A stretch of DNA of 64,000 nt, taken from Leptobrachium leishanense. Lineage: Eukaryota; Chordata; Amphibia; Anura; Megophryidae. Position numbers and translations under genes: made by a program. Positions within the stretch are counted from its first letter, which is position 1. Every line of letters begins with the position of its first letter. The notes beneath the pieces were generated by a model. It made no database searches. It was not told the DNA's origin and saw only the letters and a program-made list of their open reading frames with translations. Shown here in pieces: positions 54,343-64,000 of this stretch. The stretch covers positions 95,515,204 through 95,579,203 of the forward strand of contig CM019069.1 in NCBI GenBank assembly GCA_009667805.1, read 5' to 3'.

Positions 54343-55659
54343 TTAATTCTGCAGTGGATGGGGAGCCAGTGAAGGGACTCGCAGGGGAGCGGCAGAGACA
54401 GAGCGGCGGGTGAGGTGAATTAGCCTGGCGGAGGCGTTCAGGATGGATTGTAGGGGGGAGAGGTGGGACAGAGGGAGGCCAGATAAGAGATTATTGCAAT
54501 AGTCGAGTCGGGAGATTACCAGGCGCGTGTATGAGTTTTTTGTGGCGACAGCGGTAAGAAATGGCCGAATTCTGTAAATATTACGCAGTTGGTATCGGCA
54601 GGAGGAGGAAAGAGACTTGATGTGGGGGATGAAGGAAAGAGCAGAGTCAAGTGTAACTCCAAGACAGCGAACTTGGTTTGATGGGGAGATGGTGATACCC
54701 TCCACCGTGATCGAGAAGTCAGGAGGTGGGGCGGCATTAGAGGAGGAATAAGTAGGAGCTCAGTCTTTGACATGTTGATCTTTAGGTGGTGGGAGGCCAT
54801 CCAGGAGGAGATGCCAGATAAACAGTCACTGACTTTGAAAGGACAGGGGGAGAGAGATCAGGGGTAGAGAGGTAGATCTGAGTGTCATCAGCGTAGAGGT
54901 GGTAATTAAAGCCAAAGCTGTTGATGATTTTGCCCAGGGAGGAGGTGTAGATGGAAAAGAGCAGAGGACCAAGGACAGAGCCTTGAGGTACACCAACAGA
55001 TAGAGGCAATGAGGAGGAGGAGTTACCAGCAAAGGACACACAGAAGGACCTGTTGGATAAATAGGAGTCAATCCAAGCAAGTGCAGTGTCACCGAGACCC
55101 AGAGAGTTGAGGGTCTGTAGAAGGAGGGGGTGGTCAACAGTGTCAAAAGCAGCCGAGAGGTCAAGCAGGATGAGAATAGAATAGTGGCCGTGTTTTTTGC
55201 GTTAGAGGAGGTCGTTGGTGACTTTGGTGAGGGCAGTTTCAGTTGAGTGTAGGGGACGGAAGCCAGATTGCAGGGGGTCAAGTAGGGAATTGGAGGACAG
55301 GAAGAGGGAGAGGCGGTTGAAGACTAGTTTTTCTAAGAGCTTAGAGGTAAAGGGAAGCAGGGATACAGGACGGTAGTTGGATGGAGAGTTGGGATCTAGG
55401 GATGGTTTCTTTAGTAAAGGGGTAACTAGCGCGTGTTTGAAGGCGGATGGAAAGGAGCCAGTGGAGAGAGATAGGTTGAAGATGTGTGTGAGAGCAGGGG
55501 TGAGGGAGGAGGAGAGGGGAGGAATTAGATGTGAGGGAATGGGGTCGAGCGGGCACGTGGTGAGATGTGAGGAGGACAATAAGGAATTGACTTCCTCCTC
55601 AGTGGTTGGGAGGAAGCGGCAGAGGGTGGCAGATGGGACCTGTGGGAGTGGAGGTGGCA
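54343..55659 (-). pseudogene. L2-group reverse transcriptase, several frame breaks
   Basis: In order on the minus strand: [54 protein letters not shown] and [20 protein letters not shown] (about 55202-55600). Next, [16 protein letters not shown] and [12 protein letters not shown] (54860-55020; YADD is the catalytic pair). Last, VRCLGVTLDSALSFIPHI and LVISRLDYCNNLLSGLP (54343-54705). These are characteristic CR1/L2 RT motifs. Coding jumps frame between 55202 and 55039 and again near 54780, so it is inactive. The N-terminal endonuclease is absent because of 5' truncation. Confidence 0.9.
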
Positions 55660-56059
55660 GTAAAACGCTCAAACACTGAAATCCCATTATTTCTGATGGG
55701 CATGGTTCACACCTGGGCGTTTTACAGCACATAGGAAAGCGCTGTAAAATGCCCTACGCCCAAAGAAGTACAGGAGCTTCCTTGGGGCGTATTACAGCAC
55801 GTTTGCAGCCATAGACTTCAAAGTGAACGTGCTGAAATGGGCGTTTTCACATTTTTGTCATCAAAAATGAGCGTATAAATGCGTGTTCCGCACATGGCAA
55901 CAGGCACTAAAGTTTTTTTCATTGGACGCCTCCGTAGTCAATCAAAAAAACGCGCGTACGACATGCGTTTCGAATTGTTAAAAATGCCAGGTAATACGCT
56001 CATAAAATGCTCGACTAAAACGCGCATATGAGATACGCTCAGGTGTGAACCCAGCCTAA

Positions 56060-57286
56060 TTGTCACTGTGTAGATCAGCCACTGTATTAAAAGGCAAATA
56101 TTTCTTTGGCGCACCTGAGATCTAAGTTGTGCACAGAGGTGAACCGAGAACTCAGGCAGCTCGGTCATAGGATCAGTCGTATAAAGGAGATGTGCCAAGA
56201 TGCAATAAAAAATTATAGGGGTTATTCCCGTATACCACTGGTGTTTGCCCGGAAAAATCATACTGGAAAAAAATCAGCAAACAACTGCCGACAAGCAACA
56301 GCATTTCACAAAACTTAAATCCAAAGAGCAACAGGAAAGATTTACCTATCACAATCATTTTAGTTTTGAAAAAGGTATCAGAGACCCGAAATGTTGCCAC
56401 CATACTTTTAAAGCGCCTGGCGTGGTTTTGAAAGGTATCGTTTTAGTTTTGTGAAATGACAACTTTGTCGGAATTGCAGTACTGTAAATTTTCATTGGTA
56501 TTTGGAACACAGTAAAATGTCAACGTTTAGTAGATAACCCCTTATGTGTTATAGCATATAATTCTCATGAATGTGATAAAAGACACCCAACCTCATCCTC
56601 TGATCTCTGCATAGCTAGGCAGCGTGAGACATCCATGAAAAAAGGGACAATTTACTTTTGCACCAGGAAATCCTTTTATGGTACTAAAGATGTACAGAAG
56701 CATTTTTAGGTACCAGACATCTCAAAATTAGTAACTTCAGACACTATGCAAAACAATTATTTATTGGGTGCTGGAAAACTAAAAGCAGTAGCGTTGCAGG
56801 TAGCTAAATTTTTATTAACAGAAACCATGGTCTCTCCACATGAGAACGGGCACATCTGCACTTTCAAAATGAATATAAAGTTTTAAAGGTCACAAAGTAA
56901 GTAATAAAACTTTTCTATGTAACCTTTAATATCAACTACCTTACAGACGTTTCTCATTTAGACAGACAGAAGGAATGAGCTATGAAATATATAAAAGTGA
57001 AAAAGAAATCACCAATGAGTGAAGAGGAGACAAACAATGCACACAAACCAAGCCACATCTAATAATAAGAGAGATAACTCCCAGAATTTAACACGTAGGA
57101 TGCCAGTAAGAGAATTCTCATATTAATATGCTGCTTTGTGTATTGCAAAAATAAAATGACTATTGCAAGCCTATTATACAATACACTTTGTGTAGTCACA
57201 GTCCAAGAGAGAAAGAGATGTCAAGAGTTCTAGGGTTATTAATCTAAATAATACTTGGGGCCCTATTCCAAACCAGACATTAAGCA
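56060..57286. other. No gene recognised
   Basis: A 70-codon plus-strand frame at 56106-56318 (MAHLRSKLCTEVNRELRQ) has no recognisable motif. The phrase GAGACCCGAAATGTTG (about 56377) resembles motifs common in LINE/PLE repeats, but no element could be delimited. The rest is AT-rich and unique. Confidence 0.4.
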
Positions 57287-57436
57287 CATACTGTTAGGGA
57301 TGCACCGATACCACTTTTTTAAGACCGAGTACGAGTACCGATACTTTTGTTCAAGTACTCACCGATACCAAGTACCGATACTTTTATTTTATGTCATGTG
57401 ACGCTTTCCAATAAGAACAGACATCCTATAAAGCCC

Positions 57437-58362
57437 CCAGATCTCATGGATATTGCCCCAGCTCATGGATATCCTGCCCCCCAGCTCATGGATAATTGCC
57501 CCCCAGCTCATGGATAATTGCCCCCCAGCTCATGGATAATTGCCCCCCAGCTCATGGATATTTGCCCCCCAGCTCATGGATATGCCCCCCTGCTCATGGA
57601 TAATGCCCCCAGCTCATGGATATGCCCCCCTGCTCATGGATATGCCCCCCAGTTCATGGATATGCCCCCCAGTTCATGGATAATGCCCCCAGCTCATGGA
57701 TATGCCCCCTGCTCATGGATATGCCCCCCTGCTCATGGATATGCCCCCCAGTTCATGGATATGCCCCCTGCTCATGGATAATGCCCCCAGCTCATGGATA
57801 ATGCCCCCAGCTCATGGATAATGCCCCCTGCTCATGGATATGCCCCCCAGTTCATGGATATGCCCCCCTGCTCATGGATATGCCCCCTGCTCATGGATAT
57901 GCCCCCTGCTCATGGATATGCCCCCCTGCTCATGGATATGCCCCCCAGTTCATGGATATGCCCCCCAGTTCATGGATATGCCCCCCAGCTCATGGATATG
58001 CCCCCTGCTCATGGATATGCCCCCTGCTCATGGATATGCCCCCCAGTTCATGGATATGCCCCCTGCTCATGGATATGCCCCCATCTCATGGATAATACCC
58101 CCCAGCTCATGGATAATGCCCCCTGCTCATGGATAATGCCCCCAGCTCATGGATAATGCCCCCTGCTCATGGATAATGCCCCCTGCTCATGGATAATGCC
58201 CCCTGCTCATGGATATGCCCCCCAGTTCATGGATATGCCCCCCTGCTCATGGATATGCCCCCTGCTCATGGATATGCCCCCCTGTTCATGGATAATGCCC
58301 CCAGCTCATGGATATGCCCCCCTGCTCATGGATAATGCCCCCTGCTCATGGATAATGCCCCC
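57437..58362 (+). repeat. Minisatellite with CTCATGGATATGCCCCC units
   Basis: About 45 units of 19-21 bp, alternating CCCCCTGCTCATGGATATG and CCCCCAGTTCATGGATATG or ...GATAATG. Open frames through it are artefacts. Confidence 0.95.
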
Positions 58363-58375
58363 GCACTCTCCGCTC

Positions 58376-58780
58376 ATACTTACCTTCCTTCAGCACCGCC
58401 GGGAAAGTCTTCGCGCGCGCGCGCTCCTTGGAAGGTCCCCAGCCGCGACCACGTGGGACCATGTGATTGCGGCTGGGGTCCTTCCAACGAGCGCACGCGC
58501 GGAAACTTTCCCGGCGTCGCTGAAGGAAGGTAAGTATGAGCGGAGAGCAGCTGCAGGGCCTGTCCGAATGCTCTATCTGCATTCGGACAGGCCCTGCAGC
58601 TGCTCACTTTGTTTATACTTACCACCTTCCTTCAGTGATGCCGGGAAAGTTTCCGCGCGTGCGCTCGTTGGAAGGACCCCAGCCGCGATCACATGGTCCC
58701 ATGTGGTCGCGGCTGGGGACCTTCCAAGGAGCGCGCGCGCGAAGACTTTCCCAGCGTCGCTGAAGGAAGGTAAGTATAAA
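58376..58780. repeat. Nested GC-rich palindromic cassettes of copy B
   Basis: Cassette arms ATACTTACCTTCCTTCAGC (58376) with GCTGAAGGAAGGTAAGTAT (to 58537), and ATACTTACCACCTTCCTTC (58615) with GAAGGAAGGTAAGTATAAA (to 58780). Between them GAGCAGCTGCAGGGCCTG plus TCCGAATGC (58545-58571) pairs perfectly with 58579-58605 around a short loop. Confidence 0.88.
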
Positions 58781-59209
58781 CAAAGGGTGGAGAGCAGCTG
58801 CAGGGCCTGTCCGAATGCAGATAGAGTATTCGGACAGCCGCCGCAGCCCCTCGGATACCGGCAAGCCGGCTCAATGCCGGCTTCCGGTATCGGAAAAAAA
58901 TATCGGGGGTACTGCACGAGTACCAAGTACTCCTGCAGTACCCGGTATCGGCACCGATATCGATACTAGTATCGGTATCGGTGCAACCCTACATACTGTT
59001 AGTCTGACTTTGCCGCTCCGGCTCCGAATTAGCAGCGTTACTATATATTAATGACTCCTAGCAAGAGCACAGGAAGCTATTACATGGTAGATCACTGTTC
59101 TTCGCTCTCTCAGAGTCTGGTGTTAAGTCATTTACATTTTGTAAAAAATCAATGAAAGAAATATACAGAAAATTGATGATACATATAAATATACCGAGAG
59201 GCGCAACTT

Positions 59210-59475
59210 GAAACATCAGGGCCAGGTACGGGAATCTATGACTGGGCTCCCCCCCCCACCCTACACAAAAACATACCTCCCCCCGTCGCCATGGACCCCT
59301 CCAGGACCACAATGTCGACTCAACAGCAATAAACTCACATTAATGTGTGGTATGTATGAGCATATCACAGAGCTCAACACCAATTACACTCACAGTAATG
59401 TGCGGTGTGTATGATCATATCACAGAGTTACACAGCAATAAAACTCACAGTAATGTGCGATGTGCAGTGGTGACT
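59210..59475 (+). repeat. Tandem 56-bp cassette, decayed hAT relative
   Basis: Three copies of the CAGCAATAAAACTCACAG / GTGCGGTGTGTATGAGCATA cassette (59310-59460), preceded by a C-rich stretch and followed by CAGTGGTGACTCTAGGAAC, which resembles a CAGTGGCG-type hAT end. Confidence 0.6.
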
Positions 59476-59577
59476 CTAGGAACAATATTTAGGGGGGGCA
59501 CCTAAGATACCACAGTCAAAACTGGGAGGGCCCAAATAATGATTCACCACTAAATCATACCACTGAAAAAAGCAAAG

Positions 59578-60651
59578 GGCCCTATCACCTGGTGTGAGCT
59601 AAAACGCCATCGCTAAAGGAAAAAGCATGAGTCGCAAAATCTTAGCGCCTGATGACTTACTAACAGATCACCTTGTCCGCGGGAGTTTGTGTACAAAGTC
59701 ATTTAGCGCACGCTAGGAAAATGCTAAGACCCAGCGCTAATGCGGTTATGTACAGGACAGAACTGTTTTTTTTCCAGTGCTGAGAGCCAGGCCATACCTA
59801 TCCCCCACCCTCACAAGCTTGAATAAGTATCAACACATAAATCGAAGAGCCCTCACACCCCTGCATTATTAAAATCCGCCAAGGTGGCCATATCATCCAT
59901 GTTTATATGCACAGATATTAATTAAGGCTGAAGGGCAGTGCATGATAAATTTCACCCAACAGCATATAGAATCATTACAATGCATTTCATAGATCCAAAA
60001 GGAAGGCCAGGTGAGCGACAATAATTTCTCTGCTGCAGCATATAAATAATACATGTTTCAGGGCAAGACTTCTCCACGTGTCCCTTTAAACATGGCCCAC
60101 ACGGTCACCCTAATAAACAACCCACAGCATTAATGTTTAAATTATGCAATATATTAGAATTAGGATATATATGGATAAAGGATACATATATATATATATA
60201 TATCATAATAGAGCCTACTGCAACAGCAGTGACATTGCTGACCAGATTCATTACTATGGTGTATGGGGCCAAGAGAACACCTGACATTCCTTTCATTTGC
60301 CTGTTAATTGCCTATTAATTTTGGGCGAGGGCCTGTTTTTTTGGGGTTATTTGGGGTTAGCACCAGGGTTTAGCAGTAGGTAAAATTTTGCAAATATAGT
60401 CCCTCAAAAAATTGGCGTAGGCACAAAGTGCAAGTTAGTTGCAAAAGTATGAAAGATCTCTAGCGCTCCCCATGTTAAATATAGGACGTAGAAAGTAAAG
60501 TTAGCTTGCGATACAAAAATCGCTAATTACCGTGATTTTTCCCGTTTGTAGCAAGGATGCAAACAACCTGCTCAGGCACTAGACTGAATTGACATGGCAC
60601 TAAACCAAAAAATGCCAACCCTAGGGTTAGTTCACACCAGGTGGTAGTGCC
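59578..60651. mobile_element. Possible MITE with GGGCCCTATCACCTGGTGTG ends
   Basis: The left GGGCCCTATCACCTGGTGTG and right TTCACACCAGGTGGTAGTGC are imperfect inverted termini of about 20 bp. The interior holds AT-rich sequence, a (TA)n tract (60180-60205) and blocks (TAGCGCTCCCCATGTTAAAT) resembling the 13716/18943 family. The target duplication is unclear and 1.07 kb is long for a MITE, so the pairing of the ends is tentative. Confidence 0.45.
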
Positions 60652-61067
60652 CTAAATAAGTATATATAAATATGAGTCTGAAACCCCAGAGTAATGTGGT
60701 GCAATGATACCTTTATCTTGCACTAACCCGATACTTTAAATCAATATTTTATTCACCGCAATTTTGCAGTTTTCGTTGATGACTGAACTGCTTCAGTGAC
60801 TCCGATTTTAGCAAATTACAGAGATCATTTGCTAAATAGGGAATTCACAATATTTTCGGTGAAATTAATTCCCCAAAATGTGATGAAAAGACGAGGATCT
60901 AAAGATGAATAGACCCATAAGATTCTAACTTCCATAAACCCAGGGAAATACAATAAAAATAATAAACAGTGTGGCATGCAGCTGCCCATTAACCCCTAGA
61001 AAGCCATAAATAAAGGAAAAAAATAAAATGTATACTGTGAAGGAAGACTCCTGCCCATTAACCCTTA

Positions 61068-61322
61068 GGCCCGTTCACACTGTGCAATTTATCGCGCAGA
61101 TTTTGCCGCGAAAGCGCTATGTAGCATTTCCAATGCATTTCAATGGAGCTGTTCACATCTTGTCGTGCGATGTCGCATGTCGCGGTAGCATGTCGCTGGT
61201 ACATGACCCTTTTTTTGCGAATTGCGATTTCCATTGGTGGTGTTTTGCAAAATCGCAACGTCGCGAATATGAAAATCTCGTGGAAAAACACATGATTTTC
61301 AAATCGCAGTGTGAACGGGGCC
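61068..61322. mobile_element. PIF/Harbinger-like MITE, 255 bp
   Basis: GGCCCGTTCACACTGTGC at the left and GCAGTGTGAACGGGGCC at the right, with TTA on both sides (61065-61067 and 61323-61325). The interior contains TCGCG/CGCGA and GATTTTGC/GCAAAATC inverted motifs. Non-coding. Confidence 0.88.
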
Positions 61323-61385
61323 TTAAAACACAACTAAACCAAGGCAAAAACTAAAGTAATACACACTGTAATATATAGGTTGAAT

Positions 61386-61596
61386 GTTAACCACTTCACT
61401 GCCGAACCATTTCAACCCCTGTGAAAATGTTTACATGCAGATTTTTTTTTCCTTTCCTTTTTATGACTCTTATTTTACATTGAATATGGTTGGATATCAT
61501 TGGAAAGGCCAGAATCTGCCCTTTCCAATGAAACCTAGATCCATATACGATGCACAGAGAAGGAGGAAAAGTGGTCTGAATATGTGGGGAAGCTGA
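61386..61596 (+). mobile_element. Left end of a piggyBac-like MITE (partial)
   Basis: TTAACCACTTCACTGCCG resembles the ends of 4027-5193 (TTAACCACTTGGCTGC when reversed). It is followed by the inverted pair GGAAAGGCCAGAATCTGCCC / CCTTTCC around 61502-61530. No right end found. Confidence 0.45.
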
Positions 61597-62345
61597 ATGC
61601 TGATTTATGGTGGGGGGGGCACATTGGGGGCAAGGAATAACCTTGGGGGGGCAATTGCCCCCCCTTGCCTCCCTGTAGAGTCGCCTACGGTGGTGTGTAT
61701 GAGCGTATTACAGAGCTACACAGCGATAAAACTCACAGAAACGTGCGGTGTGTATGAGCGTATCAGAAAGCTCCAAAGAAAAACTCACAAATTAGTATAA
61801 AATAAAATATTGTTAAACCAGATAATATATTAAAATAATATTAAATTTATTCAAATACAATTAAAATTATATTAACATAATTTAGATTATAAAAAATATA
61901 TACTTACCCAAGTTTTTTTTGCAGGGAAGAGGCTGAAGTCCTCTTCATCCAAGACCAGGCAGTAGGGGCCCAGGAAAGGTTGCAGACCAGGCCTGAAACT
62001 CCGGACTGGGGCCCAGGCACGGCTGTGGACCAGGCCCAAGACTGTGGGCCAGGCAAGGTCATGGACCAAGCCCAGGACCCCGGACTGGGGCCAAGGCAAG
62101 GCCGCAGACCAAGCCCGAGACCCCAGACTGGGGCCCAGGCAGGGCCGCGAAACAGGCCCAAGACCCAGACCACAGTCCAGGCAAGACTGGGGCCCAGGCA
62201 AGGCCACTGACCATGCACGAGACCAGAGCCCAGGTATGGCCACAGACCAGGCCCAAAGCACCGTCAGTCAATTGTGGGCCACCTAGACTCGAGCGCATGG
62301 GTGTCGTGGCACACGTTGCACCCCTGGTAGTTCTGACCCTGAATA
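61597..62345 (+). mobile_element. Divergent relative of the 4.1-kb hAT-like element (partial)
   Basis: Shares with 36000-36270 the same order of blocks: two 56-bp cassettes (61690-61790), AGTATAAAATAAAATATT, GGGGCCCAGGCA...GGACCAGGC units, and CACCCCTGGTAGTTCTG-CCCT. Here the GC-rich GGCCCAGGCAAGGCC motif is amplified irregularly (61950-62270), while the 4.1-kb element has it once. G-rich and C-rich runs (61610-61670) precede it. No recognised ends. Confidence 0.65.
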
Positions 62346-64000
62346 GACTGAAAAATTATTTGCTTACCCCTGTTCCCAAGGTGCAGATAGCGGCATGACC
62401 CACCTGTCCGCTGGCTGCATGCAGTGGAACACGGGGTCCAAATAATTCCTAGTGTCGTTCAGCATGACCCTGCATATGTGAGCTCATGCCGTATTGCAAG
62501 TGTGTCCATGAGTTCCTATGGACTCCAGGAGTCGAAAATGGCAGCATGCAGTGCTGCCAGTATATGCAGCTCCCTAATCAATCCTGGCTCTGTAATCTGT
62601 GAGTGCAATTTTAGCCTTACTCTAAAATCAAAAACTATATACGCAGTAATGCACTATTGGTTTCTCCCCACCCCCCACCTTGTATGTTGGGAGTACCAGT
62701 CAGGAATGGAGGAGGACCTACACCTATATATGATTATTTACTCCACATTTTGAACTATCCGACGGTCACTAAAGAACTTCTTTTTTGCACTATTTACACG
62801 TGCACTTTTTTTCCTTTTATAGGAGTCATTTCCCATTTATAGGACAGTGTTCTTTTTCACTGAACATTAGACTACAGTTTTTGCACTTATACCCCAAGGA
62901 ATACGAAACTATAGCAACAACCGCATGAGTTGTAACTTGCATCACTTATTGAGCCACTCAAAGCACTTGATGCAATTGCACTTTTGTCACTTTATGCACT
63001 TTAGGACTACTGTTGTGTTACAACTTGTCTCTATATTAGATTTATTTGTAGCATTCACTGCTAGAACATAAATGCAAGCACTGTATTCATTTTGATACTT
63101 TTGTGCCTTCATCATTGCATCTACTGTGATTTGTTGTTTCTGGTTGTCACATGTACCAGGATTTACTTTATTAATCCTATTTATTTTATATTTCTTTCAT
63201 CTAATATTTTATTCAAAAACCAGTTTTGATACCGCATGTACCATATTGAGAGCGAGCATCATTTACTGTGATCCTCTGATTTTATCTGTTATCCGTTTTA
63301 AAATACTCTGCGCCACTAGGAGTCCCCCCATTTTGTCTCTTGTATACACTTAAGCACATTTTGCGTTGAGGTTTATGTGCACATCCTTGTAGGCACCACA
63401 CCCTAGCATTTATCCATATAACACATCATCGCCTCCGCAGACTCGCCGTTTTTCCTGAAGTGTAACAAATCAGTCAGCGGTTGTTGGCTTTTAAAACAAG
63501 AGGGGGAGGATTTCCATCCCATATGAAATAGCCTATGGAGTGAATAGTAGGCATGGTGAAAATGTGTTAGGGATATTTCAGAACACAAGATGGTGGGCAG
63601 TATTTTTCCTTTGTAGTTATGTGCGGATAGAAGGTCGTTCATGAGGGCGTCAGGAAAGTGGGTGTCCACTATGAACCTGTAGTAGTAGTAGACCAGTCTG
63701 AAATATGGCATAAAATAGTATATGGTGACGAAACTGAGTATTCCGCTTTTGGTCTATTTCGTATTTGGTTATCTAGTGCGTCAGCCCAATCGATGCTCTC
63801 AAAGATAGAAAAGACTGATTGTATATAGGACCTGATTTGCAAATGGGCAATCCAGTATACAATTAGAACTGGATACTTAGTTTTAAGGATGTGCAGGGTT
63901 AGTATAGATTGAGAAGGAAATTGGTATAAAATAAAAGAATAACGAAATACCGATGCCCACACATGGAATAGCCACCAGTCCATCACCATGTACAAAAGCA
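62346..64000. other. No gene recognised; unexplained minus-strand frames at the end
   Basis: 62346-63400 is AT-rich. On the minus strand 63995-63669 and 63711-63403 hold overlapping open frames of 108 and 102 codons, rich in Phe/Tyr/Ile. Their adjacency and composition suggest a decayed LINE ORF2, but I could not align them to the L1 or L2 proteins in this window. The second runs FRLVYYYYRFIVDTHFPDAL. Confidence 0.3.

Larger units (their letters stand above)
53828..55659 (-). mobile_element. CR1/L2-group LINE, 5'-truncated
   Basis: Flanked by gtaaa on both sides (53823-53827 and 55660-55664). The 3' end on the minus strand is (AAT)n, as in L2-group elements, preceded by TTTATAAAGCGCCAGC and TCCGCAGCGCTGTACA. 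The 3' UTR is about 0.5 kb, then RT coding. 5' truncation falls inside the RT. A 3' UTR scrap of the same family lies at 30434-30620. The (AAT)n tail differs from the GAGAGAAATCTC tail of the copies at 8190, 18400 and 28008, so two LINE families are present. Confidence 0.88.
53778..56056. mobile_element. PIF/Harbinger-like MITE split by an L2 LINE
   Basis: Ends GGCCTGGCTCACACCTGGGTG-like at 53778 and, reversed, GGCTGGGTTCACACCTGAGC at 56056. TAA lies on both sides (53775-53777 and 56057-56059). The left 50 bp and right 390 bp are the MITE, with internal TTTTACAGCGC / GCGCTGTAAAA inverted motifs. The LINE at 53828-55659 lies between. Related in style to the GGCTAGGGTCAGAC MITEs but a different family. 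Confidence 0.8.
57295..58991 (+). mobile_element. 1.70-kb non-autonomous hAT-like element, copy B
   Basis: Ends TAGGGATGCACCGATACC and GGTATCGGTGCAACCCTA, with a perfect 8-bp target duplication catactgt (57287-57294 and 58992-58999). The same layout as 48719-50459, inverted: terminus, minisatellite (57437-58362), two palindromic cassettes (58376-58780), palindrome-rich terminus. No transposase. Confidence 0.93.

Noticed and set aside
61904..62261. Gly/Pro/Trp-rich minus-strand frame of 124 codons
   Set aside because: Translation of an irregular GC-rich minisatellite in a hAT relative.

Overview
This window looks like transposon-dense nuclear DNA from a vertebrate, most likely an anuran amphibian. 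The basis is the mixture: an L1-clade LINE with ORF1 and ORF2, CR1/L2-group LINEs, a Penelope-like element with a GIY-YIG domain, a solo LTR, and many non-autonomous DNA transposons of hAT type (8-bp target duplications), PIF/Harbinger type (TAA/TTA) and piggyBac type (TTAA). The species call is inference. There are no operons, rRNA or recognisable tRNA genes, and most long open frames come from minisatellites rather than genes. The only candidate host coding sequence is one 104-bp exon-like segment on the minus strand (20109-20212).

Layout. 138-1320: 56-bp satellite with orientation flips. 3610-6961: a hAT-like element carrying a hairpin-array piggyBac-like MITE, two Harbinger-like MITEs and a foldback MITE. 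7083-11437: a tRNA-like SINE, an L2 tail, an L1 scrap, and a foldback MITE split by a 5'-truncated L1. 11890-19591: three copies of one MITE family, a decayed hAT relative with minisatellites, and a 2-kb ORF1-only (HAL1-like) L1 derivative with 16-bp target duplications. 20100-22890: mostly unique DNA with the exon candidate. 22901-25566: second copy of the first hAT family, inverted. 25750-33248: a Penelope-like element on the minus strand, broken by an L2 tail, a solo LTR and other insertions. 34428-42698: an 8.27-kb structure explained by a 4.13-kb hAT-like element into which an inverted, almost identical copy of itself has inserted. 45752-53378: full-length L1 on the minus strand with 17-bp target duplications, its ORF2 split by a 1.74-kb hAT-like element. 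53778-56056: Harbinger-like MITE split by an L2 LINE. 57295-58991: inverted second copy of the 1.7-kb hAT. 59210-62345: decayed hAT relatives and MITEs. The rest is unassigned.

How the parts fit. Exact target duplications give an insertion order: MITE then L1 (9219-11437), L1 then hAT (45752-53378), MITE then L2 (53778-56056), PLE then LTR (28425-29462), and hAT then the same hAT inverted (34428-42698). No copy encodes a transposase I can recognise, so all the DNA elements here would depend on enzymes supplied elsewhere. The L1 and the PLE encode recognisable but broken enzymes. Two different hAT families share the same short minisatellite motif (core CTCATGGATAT-N-GCCCC). Both, or their relatives, also carry nested palindromes or tandem cassettes.
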